Origin: JAJVID01 sp963743425
GTDB taxonomy: Bacteria > Acidobacteriota > Blastocatellia > RBC074
Assembly: GCA_963743425.1 (NCBI GenBank)
Contig: CAVUPU010000009.1
Location: 62,001-126,000, forward strand
DNA: 64,000 bases
Direction of reading: 5' to 3'
The position numbers and the translations under genes were made by a program. The notes beneath the pieces were generated by a model. The model ran no database searches and was not told where the DNA came from. It was given only the letters and a program-made list of their open reading frames with translations. Positions 1 to 8,128 of the stretch are shown here, in pieces (the stretch's first letter is position 1; the number at the start of each line of letters is the position of its first letter).

Positions 1-350
1 AATCGAATGTTGTTGCGATGGATGTTCTCCAGCTCCTTGCGCAGATACTCTTTCAGAAAAGTCATCAACGCTTCGATCTCGAACGGGGGCCGCTTCCAGT
101 TCTCGACCGAAAAAGCGTAGAGAGTCAGCGCCTCAACGCCTAAACGCGCGCTCGTGTCTACAGCGGCGCGCACGGCCTCGACGCCGGCGCGATGGCCCGC
201 GACGCGCGGCAGGAAGCGGCGATTGGCCCACCGCCCATTGCCGTCCATGATCACTGCGATATGACGCGGCAGACGCGTGAAATCGATCTGTTTGAGCAAC
301 ACCTCGTCCCGCGAGCCAGGCTCAATTACTTCAAAGAAATCTTCCAACAT
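1..350 (-). CDS. uppS: Isoprenyl (undecaprenyl) diphosphate synthase, C-terminus cut by the window
   Basis: The first 116 residues are visible and the rest runs off base 1. The sequence reads from an ATG at 350 and contains IMDGNGRWANRR, the cis-prenyltransferase signature whose Asp binds Mg-pyrophosphate, followed by GHRAGVEAVR and LYAFSVENWKRP, both standard for UppS. The enzyme condenses isopentenyl diphosphate onto farnesyl diphosphate to make the C55 carrier for cell-wall synthesis in the cytosol. It lies downstream of truA on the same strand with a gap of about 80 bases. Identification is secure; chain-length specificity cannot be read. Confidence 0.95.
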   Translation of the reverse strand, partial: MLEDFFEVIEPGSRDEVLLKQIDFTRLPRHIAVIMDGNGRWANRRFLPRVAGHRAGVEAVRAAVDTSARLGVEALTLYAFSVENWKRPPFEIEALMTFLKEYLRKELENIHRNNIR

Positions 351-429
351 TGCCGTTGTAGTTGTGGCGTCTTTGATTTGGATTTGATGTTTATGACCGC
401 ATGAAACGGGCAAAAACAGGCGTCGAATA

Positions 430-1185
430 CTAATACCCGACTTTCATCAGCGTCAACCCTCGCGCCGGAGCGGGGGCTCCGGCGCGCGCGCGATCTTTGC
501 TTTCGATTAATCTGGAGATCGACCCGGCCTTCAATCGTCCGCGGTTCGATTCGGCCAGCGCGGCGATCATCGTGCGAACCTGATAGCGGAGGAACCCGTC
601 GCCAGTGAAAAAGAGGGTAAGCAAGGCGCCTTCGCGCTCGACGCCAATCTCCGTGATCGTTCGCGTGAAGGTCTTCGTATCGCTATCGGCGACGGTAAAG
701 GCTGTGAAATCGCGCGCGCCAATCAACGCTTTGCTCTCTTCGGCCAGCCTTTCGACATCGAGCGGATAAGGATAATGCCACGCGTAGCGAACCAGGAACG
801 GACTCATCACCTCGGCCAGATAGATCTGATAGCGATATGTCTTACTCTTAGCGTCGAATCGCGCATGGAATTCCTCCTCAGCCGGCGCGGCGTCAATTAC
901 GCGAATATCCGGAGGCAGATTGCCGTTGAGCGCGCGCCGCAAATCTCCGCCTTCCCATTCCCGTGACAGCCTGCCCGACAATCTGCCCGACAAGCCTAAG
1001 GACACGATCTGCCCTTCGGCGTGGACTCCGGCGTCGGTCCGCCCGGCGGCATGAGTCGTGACCGGCGCGCCCTCCAATTTTTCGAGCGCGCCGTTCAAAA
1101 CTCCCTGAATCGTCGGCTGCCCCGCCTGCGTCTGCCAGCCGAAATAGTTCGCGCCGTCGTATGCGAGTGTGATTCGATATTTCAT
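430..1185 (-). CDS. truA: tRNA pseudouridine(38-40) synthase TruA
   Basis: 251 residues, a normal TruA length. The catalytic loop reads AGRTDAGVHA near residues 48-57, with the Asp that attacks uridine; FDAKSKTYRYQIY and the C-terminal FLRYQVRTMI motif are also typical. TruA isomerises uridines 38-40 in the anticodon arm of many tRNAs. The start is the ATG at 1185. A low-complexity insert of short GRLS repeats after residue 60 (GLSGRLSGRLSREWEGG) lengthens a surface loop and is unusual. It precedes uppS on the same strand. Confidence 0.95.
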   Translation of the reverse strand: MKYRITLAYDGANYFGWQTQAGQPTIQGVLNGALEKLEGAPVTTHAAGRTDAGVHAEGQIVSLGLSGRLSGRLSREWEGGDLRRALNGNLPPDIRVIDAAPAEEEFHARFDAKSKTYRYQIYLAEVMSPFLVRYAWHYPYPLDVERLAEESKALIGARDFTAFTVADSDTKTFTRTITEIGVEREGALLTLFFTGDGFLRYQVRTMIAALAESNRGRLKAGSISRLIESKDRARAGAPAPARGLTLMKVGY

Positions 1186-1283
1186 AGAAGCTTCGCGAAA
1201 CCACTTGCCGCGCGCCAGATGCTACGCCGCGCGGGGCGATGTCGTCAAGTACTTTTCAATATAAAGTACCTCTGAAAGCGTCT

Positions 1284-1323
1284 AATGGGACCTATAGGTC
1301 TTATTAGTCTTATAAGTCCCATT
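1284..1323. repeat. Imperfect palindrome in the truA/regulator gap
   Basis: Arms at 1284-1298 and 1309-1323 are complementary at 13 of 15 positions around a 10-base loop rich in TTAGT. The right arm ends at the stop codon of the regulator transcribed from the same (minus) strand. It could end that transcript, but there is no clear U-tract, so it may simply be an interspersed palindromic repeat. The arm sequence (GGGACCTATAGG-like) occurs only once in this window. Confidence 0.5.
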
Positions 1324-3599
1324 CATGGAGCAGGGAGTTTGTCAGGATTGCCGTCGCTGATCAAAACCGCGTCGTTGATGATTATACCGCGCTCGCAGGC
1401 CAGAAACTTTCCATCGCGCGACCATGCGAAGCGGAAGATCCGATCGGCGGTGAAGTCGGTCAATTGGCGGGCTGGGGCGCCGTCAATCGGCTTGCTCCAG
1501 ATGTTGGAGACGCCTTGCCGGGTGGCAATGTAGGTCAGCGCGCGGCTATCCGGCGACCAGCGGAGAATATGGAAATCAGGCTGCTCCATCCCTTCGATGA
1601 AGGCTGGCTTGCCTCCCTCAACTGGGATCAGCGCGACTTTGTACCTGCCGTCTTTCCCGTCCTTGCAAAAACAGGAGATCCATTTTCCATCAGGCGAGAG
1701 CGTTGGACGAGTAGCCAGAGCGGGACTCAACTGGGTCGGCTCGCCGCCGTCGATTGAAACTTTCCAGAACGTCGGCCCGTCGCCGCTTAAAGACGAGTAG
1801 ATGACCCATCGACCGTCCGGTGAGAGACTTGGGTAATGATCGAATCGCCCGCGTGTCAATTGTTTCAGTCCTCCGCCGTCAGTCTCCATTCGCCAGATGT
1901 TTCTTCCGCCGGCGCGATCTGAGGTGAATACGATATAGCGGCCATCCGGCGTAACAGCAGGCATGATATCGTTCTGCGTGTCTCGCGTCAGTTGTCGCTG
2001 CTGTTTGCCGTCGGCGGTCACGATCCAGACATCCACGTTGCCGCTGGCTTGCGAGGCGTATACCAGCCGGCCGTCAGGCGTCCAATCCAGGCCGAACCAT
2101 TCGCTGTCGTTATCCCCGAAGCCCGATTGAATATGAGTAGCCCGTTCAGCGTCAAAACCATTGGGGTGTGCGGGCGCGATCCAGATGCGTGAAACACGAT
2201 CCGTCCGTCGCGTAACCAACAGGGCGGGCGCTGCGGAATTCGCCGAAACGCTGACGCCGTCGTAGCTGTTCATATCGTTCGTCAGGCGGCGCGCCTCGCC
2301 CTTCGGGAAGGTCAGCAGCCAGAGTTGATCGCCATATACCCCCCAACTCCGCTGCCAGGCGCTGAAGACCACCCCGCCGCCATCGCCGAGCCACGCCAAT
2401 TGGCCAATGTGTGACCACCTCTGCGACCCAATCGGCTCGGATGAGCCATCCTCGACGCGAATAGCCAACACCTGCGCGGAGAATTCGTCCTGTCCGACCT
2501 TATACTCCACGCAAGCTATCAAGCGGCCGTCCGGCGACCACGACGGCCCTTGCATCGATAACTCTTCAATTCTGTTCCGCGCCGCCAATGTTCGAGCTTC
2601 AGAACCGTCAAGCCTTGCGACGATCAGAGCTGTTTCCCGCTGCGGCGGATTGTAGCGGATGAAAGCGAAGTACTGGCCGTTGGGCGAAAATGTAATGGGG
2701 CTGTCAACGTTCGCCATTACCTCGCGCGGCGCGCCGCCGAGCAGCGGGACCTGGTAAAGCTTGTTTACCTGCCCGCTTTTGGGGCGCGCGACGTAATAGA
2801 TGAAATCGTTATCGAGCGCAAAGGCCACGCCTTTGAAGACGACATCAGCCGGCGCGACGACCTGCGCGTTGTTGTCGATAGCCGTCTGCTTGACCCGCAG
2901 GCTTTGCAAATCGCCGTCTTCCAACACATATGCGACGTACTTCCCGTCGCGCGAAATGGCCGGGAACAATGCCTTGCCCGAAGCCGTCTGTTTGGTAAGC
3001 GTGATTCGCTGAAAAGCCGTTCCGGCAGGTCCGGTGTTAATGCCGGCGCGGCGACCCGCGACGACGAGCGCCAGGACGACGATTGCCAGACTGAACGCCA
3101 ACAAGGCCGCAACCGTCAGAGACCTTCTCCATTCGAACTTCTCCGCCACGGCCTCGGCGACGGGCGGAAGCGTCTTTTCAAGGTCGGCCAATCGAGCCGA
3201 GGGGTCGGCGGCGGAGACTGGCTCGTAGCCGTTGACCACAATCGCTTTGTCAGGCGAACCGCCGCTGACTGCCAACGGCTGCACGCTGGCGACGAATCGG
3301 TAGCCACGCTTAGGAATCGTTTCGATGTAATGGGCGTCGGCAGTCCCGTCGCCCAGCGCCCGGCGCAGTTGTGAAATGTTCTGCGTCAGGTTGCTCTCCT
3401 CGACAAAGGTGTCGGGCCAGAGCGATTGCATCAATTCGTCCTTGCTCACCACCCGCCCGCTGTTTTCGACCAGCGCCAGCAACGTGTCGAAGACCTTCGG
3501 CGGCAGCGGCGTCATACGTCCGTCGCGCATTAACAACCGCTCGTCTACGTCCAGACGAAACGGGCCGAATTCATACAACTGTTTGGTCTGTTTTCTCAT
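1323..3599 (-). CDS. Winged-helix DNA-binding, single-TM, beta-propeller (PD40) regulator
   Basis: About 758 residues. Residues 8-108 form an OmpR/CadC-type winged helix (FRLDVDERLL near the start, then LPPKVFDTLLALVENSGRVV and the ALGD...YIETIPKRGYRF end). One membrane span follows at about 170-192 (LLAFSLAIVVLALVVAG). The remainder is a long TolB/PD40 propeller with repeated SPDGR/SRDGK turns. The architecture puts the DNA-binding domain in the cytosol and the sensor propeller outside, as in CadC/ToxR-like one-component regulators that are abundant in Acidobacteriota. No target or ligand can be read. The start is taken as ATG 3599; a TTG at 3605 is the alternative. It stands alone, divergent from the gene at 3943. 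Confidence 0.85.
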   Translation of the reverse strand: MRKQTKQLYEFGPFRLDVDERLLMRDGRMTPLPPKVFDTLLALVENSGRVVSKDELMQSLWPDTFVEESNLTQNISQLRRALGDGTADAHYIETIPKRGYRFVASVQPLAVSGGSPDKAIVVNGYEPVSAADPSARLADLEKTLPPVAEAVAEKFEWRRSLTVAALLAFSLAIVVLALVVAGRRAGINTGPAGTAFQRITLTKQTASGKALFPAISRDGKYVAYVLEDGDLQSLRVKQTAIDNNAQVVAPADVVFKGVAFALDNDFIYYVARPKSGQVNKLYQVPLLGGAPREVMANVDSPITFSPNGQYFAFIRYNPPQRETALIVARLDGSEARTLAARNRIEELSMQGPSWSPDGRLIACVEYKVGQDEFSAQVLAIRVEDGSSEPIGSQRWSHIGQLAWLGDGGGVVFSAWQRSWGVYGDQLWLLTFPKGEARRLTNDMNSYDGVSVSANSAAPALLVTRRTDRVSRIWIAPAHPNGFDAERATHIQSGFGDNDSEWFGLDWTPDGRLVYASQASGNVDVWIVTADGKQQRQLTRDTQNDIMPAVTPDGRYIVFTSDRAGGRNIWRMETDGGGLKQLTRGRFDHYPSLSPDGRWVIYSSLSGDGPTFWKVSIDGGEPTQLSPALATRPTLSPDGKWISCFCKDGKDGRYKVALIPVEGGKPAFIEGMEQPDFHILRWSPDSRALTYIATRQGVSNIWSKPIDGAPARQLTDFTADRIFRFAWSRDGKFLACERGIIINDAVLISDGNPDKLPAP

Positions 3600-3900
3600 A
3601 ACCAACTCTGGGAATCCATTCAGAACTCGTTTGCAAACCGCTTGGAACCCTCTCGGCTATTTTTGAGGGTTTCTTCAAGACATAAGCTTCGGTGTTTCGC
3701 TAAATATTCCAGCGCAGCGGAGATCATGCCGACGGACAAGGATTGTTCGCGCGATTCCCCGTCGGCGTGGTCAGTCTGCCCGCATTTTAGTGCTGATAGA
3801 CCGGACTAACAACCTCGTTCCCGCCGTCGGCCAACTGGGATAAAGCTGGAAGGATATGGTTCCTCCGTAGGATGAAAACTTTGAAGACGAGTCAGCAACT

Positions 3901-3930
3901 GCGGTTGACCGACACGGTTCGGTCAACCGC
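3901..3930 (+). promoter_or_regulatory. 12-bp perfect hairpin immediately upstream of a start codon
   Basis: GCGGTTGACCGA (3901-3912) and TCGGTCAACCGC (3919-3930) pair perfectly around a six-base loop. The ATG of the next gene is at 3943, 12 bases after the stem, and no Shine-Dalgarno sequence lies between (TCTTTAAAAAAC). The hairpin may be an operator (a perfect dyad) or an mRNA structure controlling translation. The rest of the 3606-3942 gap shows no gene. Confidence 0.5.
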
Positions 3931-3942
3931 TCTTTAAAAAAC

Positions 3943-4464
3943 ATGACCGATAACGCATTTTCGATTTCCGGTGATAAGTCGCATCAGCTCCCGCGCCCGC
4001 GCGCCTTCTACGCGATCCTTTATGGCGGTCTGGCCGTCGGGGCGCTGGACGGCATGGCGGCAGTGATGCTCACCGTTCTAAATGGGCGGAGTCCGAGAGG
4101 TATGTTTCAGTACATCGCCAGCGGGCTGATTGGGCGAGCTTCTAACGAAGGCGGCTGGGCGACCGTTCTGCTCGGCGTGTCGCTCCATTTTCTGATCGCG
4201 TTCATTTGGACGACGATCTATTACGGCGCAAGCCTCAGACTCCCGGCGTTGATCCGGCAAGCGTTGATATGCGGGCCGATTTACGGGGTAGTGGTCTATT
4301 TCGCCATGCAGATGATCGTGCTGCCGCTCTCGGCGATCCGGAAGCCTGCTTTCTCGTTCGCGACCCCGCGGCAAATGCTGCAAGGCATAATCGTGCATAT
4401 CATCTGTGTCGGGCTGCCGATTGCGCTCTTCGCTCGGCGGTCTGCCGAAAAGACGGAGAGATAG
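3943..4464 (+). CDS. Small integral membrane protein of unknown function
   Basis: 173 residues with four likely membrane spans at about 24-46, 70-95, 107-128 and 148-165. Between them are short charged loops and a typical positive-inside pattern (conserved-looking RSPRGMFQYIASG, then RLPALIRQALICGPIYG). The layout resembles uncharacterised YagU/DUF1440-like membrane proteins, but I do not recognise a defining motif. The start is the ATG at 3943, fixed by the hairpin just upstream and the lack of alternatives. It is a single gene between divergent and convergent neighbours. Confidence 0.7.
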   Translation: MTDNAFSISGDKSHQLPRPRAFYAILYGGLAVGALDGMAAVMLTVLNGRSPRGMFQYIASGLIGRASNEGGWATVLLGVSLHFLIAFIWTTIYYGASLRLPALIRQALICGPIYGVVVYFAMQMIVLPLSAIRKPAFSFATPRQMLQGIIVHIICVGLPIALFARRSAEKTER

Positions 4465-4518
4465 AGGGACGGGGAGAAGGGGAGACAAGGAGAGGGGGAG
4501 AAGGGGAGATTTAAGCCC

Positions 4519-4582
4519 TTGTCTCCTTGTCTCCTTGTCTCCTTGTCTCCTTGTCTCCTTGTCTCCTTGTCTCCTTGTCTCT
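4519..4582. repeat. Octanucleotide short tandem repeat (TTGTCTCC)x8 with inverted copy
   Basis: Seven perfect TTGTCTCC units plus an eighth with one change run from 4519 to 4582. At 4470-4510, just upstream, lies the purine-rich opposite-strand version (GGGGAGACAAGGAGAGGGGG), so the region can fold back on itself. It separates the convergent genes ending at 4464 and 4588. On the minus strand the array translates as a GDKETRRQ-type repeat, an artefact rather than a protein. Copy number probably varies between strains. Confidence 0.85.
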
Positions 4583-4587
4583 CTTTC

Positions 4588-5181
4588 TCACCGCCTGCTG
4601 CCCGGTTTGATCGCGATCGAACCTTCTCGACACATCGGGCATTCTTCGGGAGCGTAGGTTGCGACTTCAAGCGCGGCCAGCGCACGCCGCGGGAGGCCAA
4701 TGTCCACCACGCTCCCGTCCCTCTTGAGGCTACGGTCGATCAATGATCCCGCGCCCGCCGTCACGCCGCCGTGTTGGGCGACCACTTCCATTACTTCGCG
4801 CGTCGAGCCTCCGGTCGTGACCACGTCTTCGACGACCAGGCATCGTTCGCCCGCTCTGATCTGAAAGCCCCGGCGCAAGGTCATTGTCTTTTCCTGCCGT
4901 TCGGTGAAAAGCGCGCGCACGGCGAGCGCCCGCGCCACTTCGTGCGCCACAATCACGCCGCCGAGCGCCGGAGCGATAACCAGGTCGATCGGGCCAATGT
5001 TCGGATCGGCCTTCGCTTTCGCGGCCAGTTCGGAGCAGAGTCTTTCGGCGATGGCTGGATGTTGCAACACCAGCGCGCATTGCAGGTAGCGGTCGCTGTG
5101 AAGCCCCGACGTGAGCAGGAAATGGCCTTTCAACAACGCGTTGTTCTCTTCAAAAATCTTCAGTACATCCTCGCCGGTCAT
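4588..5181 (-). CDS. pyrE: Orotate phosphoribosyltransferase
   Basis: 197 residues. The PRPP-binding motif reads CLVVEDVVTTGGST near residues 113-126, and the N-terminal GHFLLTSGLHSDRYLQ matches the bacterial PyrE lid/substrate segment. It joins orotate to PRPP to make OMP in pyrimidine synthesis. The C-terminus CPMCREG is a small cysteine pair seen in this longer PyrE subgroup. The ATG at 5181 overlaps the stop of the upstream methyltransferase by four bases, so the two are probably translationally coupled. Confidence 0.93.
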   Translation of the reverse strand: MTGEDVLKIFEENNALLKGHFLLTSGLHSDRYLQCALVLQHPAIAERLCSELAAKAKADPNIGPIDLVIAPALGGVIVAHEVARALAVRALFTERQEKTMTLRRGFQIRAGERCLVVEDVVTTGGSTREVMEVVAQHGGVTAGAGSLIDRSLKRDGSVVDIGLPRRALAALEVATYAPEECPMCREGSIAIKPGSRR

Positions 5182-5897
5182 AAGCTTTGTCGTCCAATCA
5201 AGATATAGCGGTAAGGGAAATGGCGAAAAACCTGCAACTCGATCCGCGACGCATCGGCGATTTCGGCGATTTCGCGTTCGGTGAAGCCGCGCAGCACGGA
5301 GACGGCGGAATCGTTCCGAACCAGACGATTGCGCGTGAAGATTCGCGTCAGCAACTTGATCGAGTAGTAAGCGACTGGATGTCGCCGCAGATCGTTGACG
5401 ATGAGCGCCTCGCGGGCGACGCGGGCGAGGCTTTCGATCAAACGGGCCGCCTGCCGGCTCTCGAAATGGTGCAGGAACAACGACGCCAGCGCGAAATCGA
5501 AGCTATGATCTTTGAACGGCAGGTTCATCGCGTCGGCGCGGATGACTTCGATTTCGGGATAACTCGCGGTCCGCCGTCGCCCTTCGAGCGCCACGATCTC
5601 ATTCAGGTCCAGTGCGACGCATTCGACCTCGATCCCGCGCCCGCGCGCCCAATCGACGATCCGCGCCGGAATGTCAGCCGACCCGGAGCCGACGTCGAGC
5701 AGGCGAACCCGCCGCCGGCCCATAGCCCAAACAGTTTGGATCATCGGTAACAAGTGGCGCGTCAGAGCGCGCTGTCCGCCGAGATAGCGGTTGACGCGGC
5801 GCAGATCGGCCAGGTTCTCGATCAACTCGGCGTCGGTGTAATCCGCGCCGTCCATCAACTCTGCTTCATTGCTGCGCTCGGCGAAAGAAGCGAACAT
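5178..5897 (-). CDS. Class I SAM-dependent methyltransferase
   Basis: About 239 residues. SAM motif I is RLLDVGSGSADIP, motif II lies at VECVALDLNE, and the motif IV region reads FKDHSFDFALASLFLHH. The N-terminal SNEAELMDGADYTDAELIEN segment is typical of a methyltransferase family found next to polyketide-type synthases. The substrate is unknown. The ketosynthase gene lies just upstream on the same strand and pyrE overlaps downstream, so it probably modifies the ketosynthase product. ATG 5897 was chosen; GTG 5912, with AGGA close by, is a possible longer start. Confidence 0.8.
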   Translation of the reverse strand: MFASFAERSNEAELMDGADYTDAELIENLADLRRVNRYLGGQRALTRHLLPMIQTVWAMGRRRVRLLDVGSGSADIPARIVDWARGRGIEVECVALDLNEIVALEGRRRTASYPEIEVIRADAMNLPFKDHSFDFALASLFLHHFESRQAARLIESLARVAREALIVNDLRRHPVAYYSIKLLTRIFTRNRLVRNDSAVSVLRGFTEREIAEIADASRIELQVFRHFPYRYILIGRQSL

Positions 5898-5922
5898 TCC
5901 CGTAGCCCCCACAGTCCTAGGA

Positions 5923-7191
5923 TCAAACCTCGAACTTTTTCACGATCAGCGTCGAATTCTTCGATCCGAATCCGATGCAGTTACAAAGCGCGTTCCTGAT
6001 CGCGGACGGCCGCGCCTGTTGCGGCACGTAATCGAGATCGCATTCCGGGTCGGGCTGCTCCAGGTTAATCGTCGGCGGCAGGAACCCCTCGACCATTCCA
6101 CCCAGCGTCGCGGTCAATCCGGCGGCGCCCGAAGCTCCCTGCGGATGGCCGACCATCGATTTCGTCGCGCTCATCGGAATGCGCGACGCCGCCTCGCCGA
6201 ACGCCAGCTTGATCGCGCGCGTCTCGATCCGGTCGTTCAACTCGGTCGAAGTGCCGTGCAGGTTGATGTAATCAATCTCTTCGGGCGCGAGACCGGCGTC
6301 TTTCATCGCCAGCGTCATCGCGCGCGCAGGCTCGACGCCGGTCTCGTCCAGCCGCACGCGATGATGCGCGTCGCAGGTCGAACCGTAACCAACGATCTCG
6401 GCGTAAATCCGCGCGCCGCGTTCGAGCGCGTGATCCATGTCTTCGAGCGTGAAGAAATAGGCGCCTTCGCCCAACACGAAACCGTCGCGGTCGCGGCTGA
6501 ACGGGCGCGAAGCCCGCTGCGGGTCGTGGTTCCACGACGGCGTCATCACCTTCATCACGCAAAAACCGAGCATGATGCTGTGGGCGAGCGGCGCGTCTAC
6601 GCCGCCGGTCAAAACCGTATTGATGCGTCCCAGGGTGATGTTCTGCGCGGCGTAGGCGATGGCGTCGGTCGAAGACGTGCACCCCGTGGAGACCAGATGG
6701 CTGAATCCCTTCAACCCGAACGGCATTGACAGTTCGCTCGGCAGCGATCCTGGCGTGGCTGTGGGGATCGTGTAGATGCTGGCCTTTTTCGCCTCGTTCG
6801 CGAAATAGTAACGATACTGTTTCTCGAGGAAGCCCAAGCTGGCGCCGCCGCTGCCCAGGACGATGCCGATGTCGCGCTTCTCTTCCAGGCTCATCTCTTT
6901 CGGCTTCAACCCGGCGTCGGCGAAGGCCAGGTCGGCGGCGGCGATGGCGAAGGCCACGGCGTGCGAAACGTGCTGGCGGTCTTTGGGAGGAATGAATTGG
7001 TCGGGATCGAAATCTTTGACTTCGCCGGCGATGCGCACTGGCAGATTGGTAGCGTCGAAGCGGGTGATCGGGCCGATACCGCTGCGCCCCTCACGAATTG
7101 ATTGCCAGAACCGCTCACGGCCAACGCCGATGGGGCTGACGCAGCCAATGCCGGTGATGACTGCGCGTCGCAGCCGCTTGAGAGTCCGCAT
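5923..7191 (-). CDS. Beta-ketoacyl synthase resembling type II PKS KS-alpha
   Basis: 422 residues, full length. The Cys-His-His triad is intact: VSTGCTSSTDAIAYA, then NLHGTSTELND, then KSMVGHPQGASGAAG. Several stretches are those of type II polyketide KS-alpha rather than FabF: the VSTGCTS nucleophile elbow, GGVDAPLAH, and PPTINLEQPDPECDLDYVP near the C-terminus. It should carry out decarboxylative Claisen condensation on ACP-bound substrates. No ACP, chain-length factor or ketoreductase lies beside it; the partner methyltransferase follows after about 25 bases. It could still serve fatty acid synthesis. ATG 7191 has AGGA upstream. Confidence 0.88.
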   Translation of the reverse strand: MRTLKRLRRAVITGIGCVSPIGVGRERFWQSIREGRSGIGPITRFDATNLPVRIAGEVKDFDPDQFIPPKDRQHVSHAVAFAIAAADLAFADAGLKPKEMSLEEKRDIGIVLGSGGASLGFLEKQYRYYFANEAKKASIYTIPTATPGSLPSELSMPFGLKGFSHLVSTGCTSSTDAIAYAAQNITLGRINTVLTGGVDAPLAHSIMLGFCVMKVMTPSWNHDPQRASRPFSRDRDGFVLGEGAYFFTLEDMDHALERGARIYAEIVGYGSTCDAHHRVRLDETGVEPARAMTLAMKDAGLAPEEIDYINLHGTSTELNDRIETRAIKLAFGEAASRIPMSATKSMVGHPQGASGAAGLTATLGGMVEGFLPPTINLEQPDPECDLDYVPQQARPSAIRNALCNCIGFGSKNSTLIVKKFEV

Positions 7192-7359
7192 AAGTTGATC
7201 CTCGTAATGTGTGAATTTCGGGAGGCGCGGTTATCACTTTAACAGCAAGGAGAGTATATTTGAACCACCAAGACGCCTCAGCCTAATAAACTGTTGTTGG
7301 AAGACAGGGGCAGAGTCAAGAAAATATTTCATCAACGGAAGCGAGGGACGCCACAAGAG

Positions 7360-8106
7360 ATGTCTATACCGAAAAAAAAAGATCTTAAAGAACACATTTC
7401 GTCGAAACAGAAGAAGCAAGAATATGTCAACCAGATGTTTGAGACAATCGCCTCGCGTTACGACTTCTTCACAGTCTTTTTTTCTTATGACATGGATCGT
7501 AGCTGGAAACGCAAGCTGATCGAGATGCTCAGCCTTAAAGGCGACGAGAAAGCGATTGATCTGGCCTGCGGGACCGGCGACATCACATTTGCGCTCGGAG
7601 AGCGATTACACTCAGGAGAAGTCATCGGGCTAGACATTACTCAGACGATGATTGACATCGCTGAGAGCAAGCGCCGAAAAAGAAATGCGCGCAACGTCTC
7701 CTTCCAGCGCGCCGACATAATGAGCATGCCTTTCGCCGACGCTTCATTCGATTGCGTGACTTGTGGATACGCGCTGCGCAACGCGCCTGATGTGAAATCG
7801 GCGCTGGTAGAAATCAGGCGCGTGCTCAAACCGGGGGGACGTTTCTACTCGCTCGATTTCGCCCATCCTGACAATCGGATTTATCGATGGCTTTACTTAC
7901 ATTACCTTACCGTAGCCGGCTCGATTGTCGGATTCATTTTGCATGGCGATCCTGACACCTATCGCTATATTGCTGAAAGCCTGAAGCTCTATCCTGGACA
8001 GCGCGCCGTGCGGGAAATAATGAACAGCCTTGGCTTCGCCGAGACCGGATTTCACGAGTTTGGCGGCGGCGTCATGGCGATCAACTATGGGACTAAACCG
8101 CGCTGA
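7360..8106 (+). CDS. menG: Demethylmenaquinone / ubiquinone-type methyltransferase
   Basis: 248 residues. Motifs of the UbiE/MenG family are clear: MFETIASRYDFF near the N-terminus, SAM motif I IDLACGTGDITF, RADIMSMPFADASFD, the signature YALRNAPD, and the C-terminal GGVMAINYGTKP. It methylates the demethylquinone ring in the last step of menaquinone synthesis. In an acidobacterium menaquinone is the expected quinone, so menG is preferred over ubiE. The ATG at 7360 begins MSIPKKKD; an upstream TTG at 7294 would add an unlikely basic tail. It is divergent from the ketosynthase. Confidence 0.9.
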   Translation: MSIPKKKDLKEHISSKQKKQEYVNQMFETIASRYDFFTVFFSYDMDRSWKRKLIEMLSLKGDEKAIDLACGTGDITFALGERLHSGEVIGLDITQTMIDIAESKRRKRNARNVSFQRADIMSMPFADASFDCVTCGYALRNAPDVKSALVEIRRVLKPGGRFYSLDFAHPDNRIYRWLYLHYLTVAGSIVGFILHGDPDTYRYIAESLKLYPGQRAVREIMNSLGFAETGFHEFGGGVMAINYGTKPR

Positions 8107-8128
8107 ACGCGACTTGTTCGTTACTGAT

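Noticed and set aside
4519..4582. Tandem repeats as a possible CRISPR array
   Set aside because: Units are 8 bases with no spacers; the same holds for the heptamer arrays at 51711-51805.
4296..4700. Minus-strand protein with GDKETRRQ repeats
   Set aside because: The repeat is the translation of an octamer tandem array and overlaps real genes on both sides.
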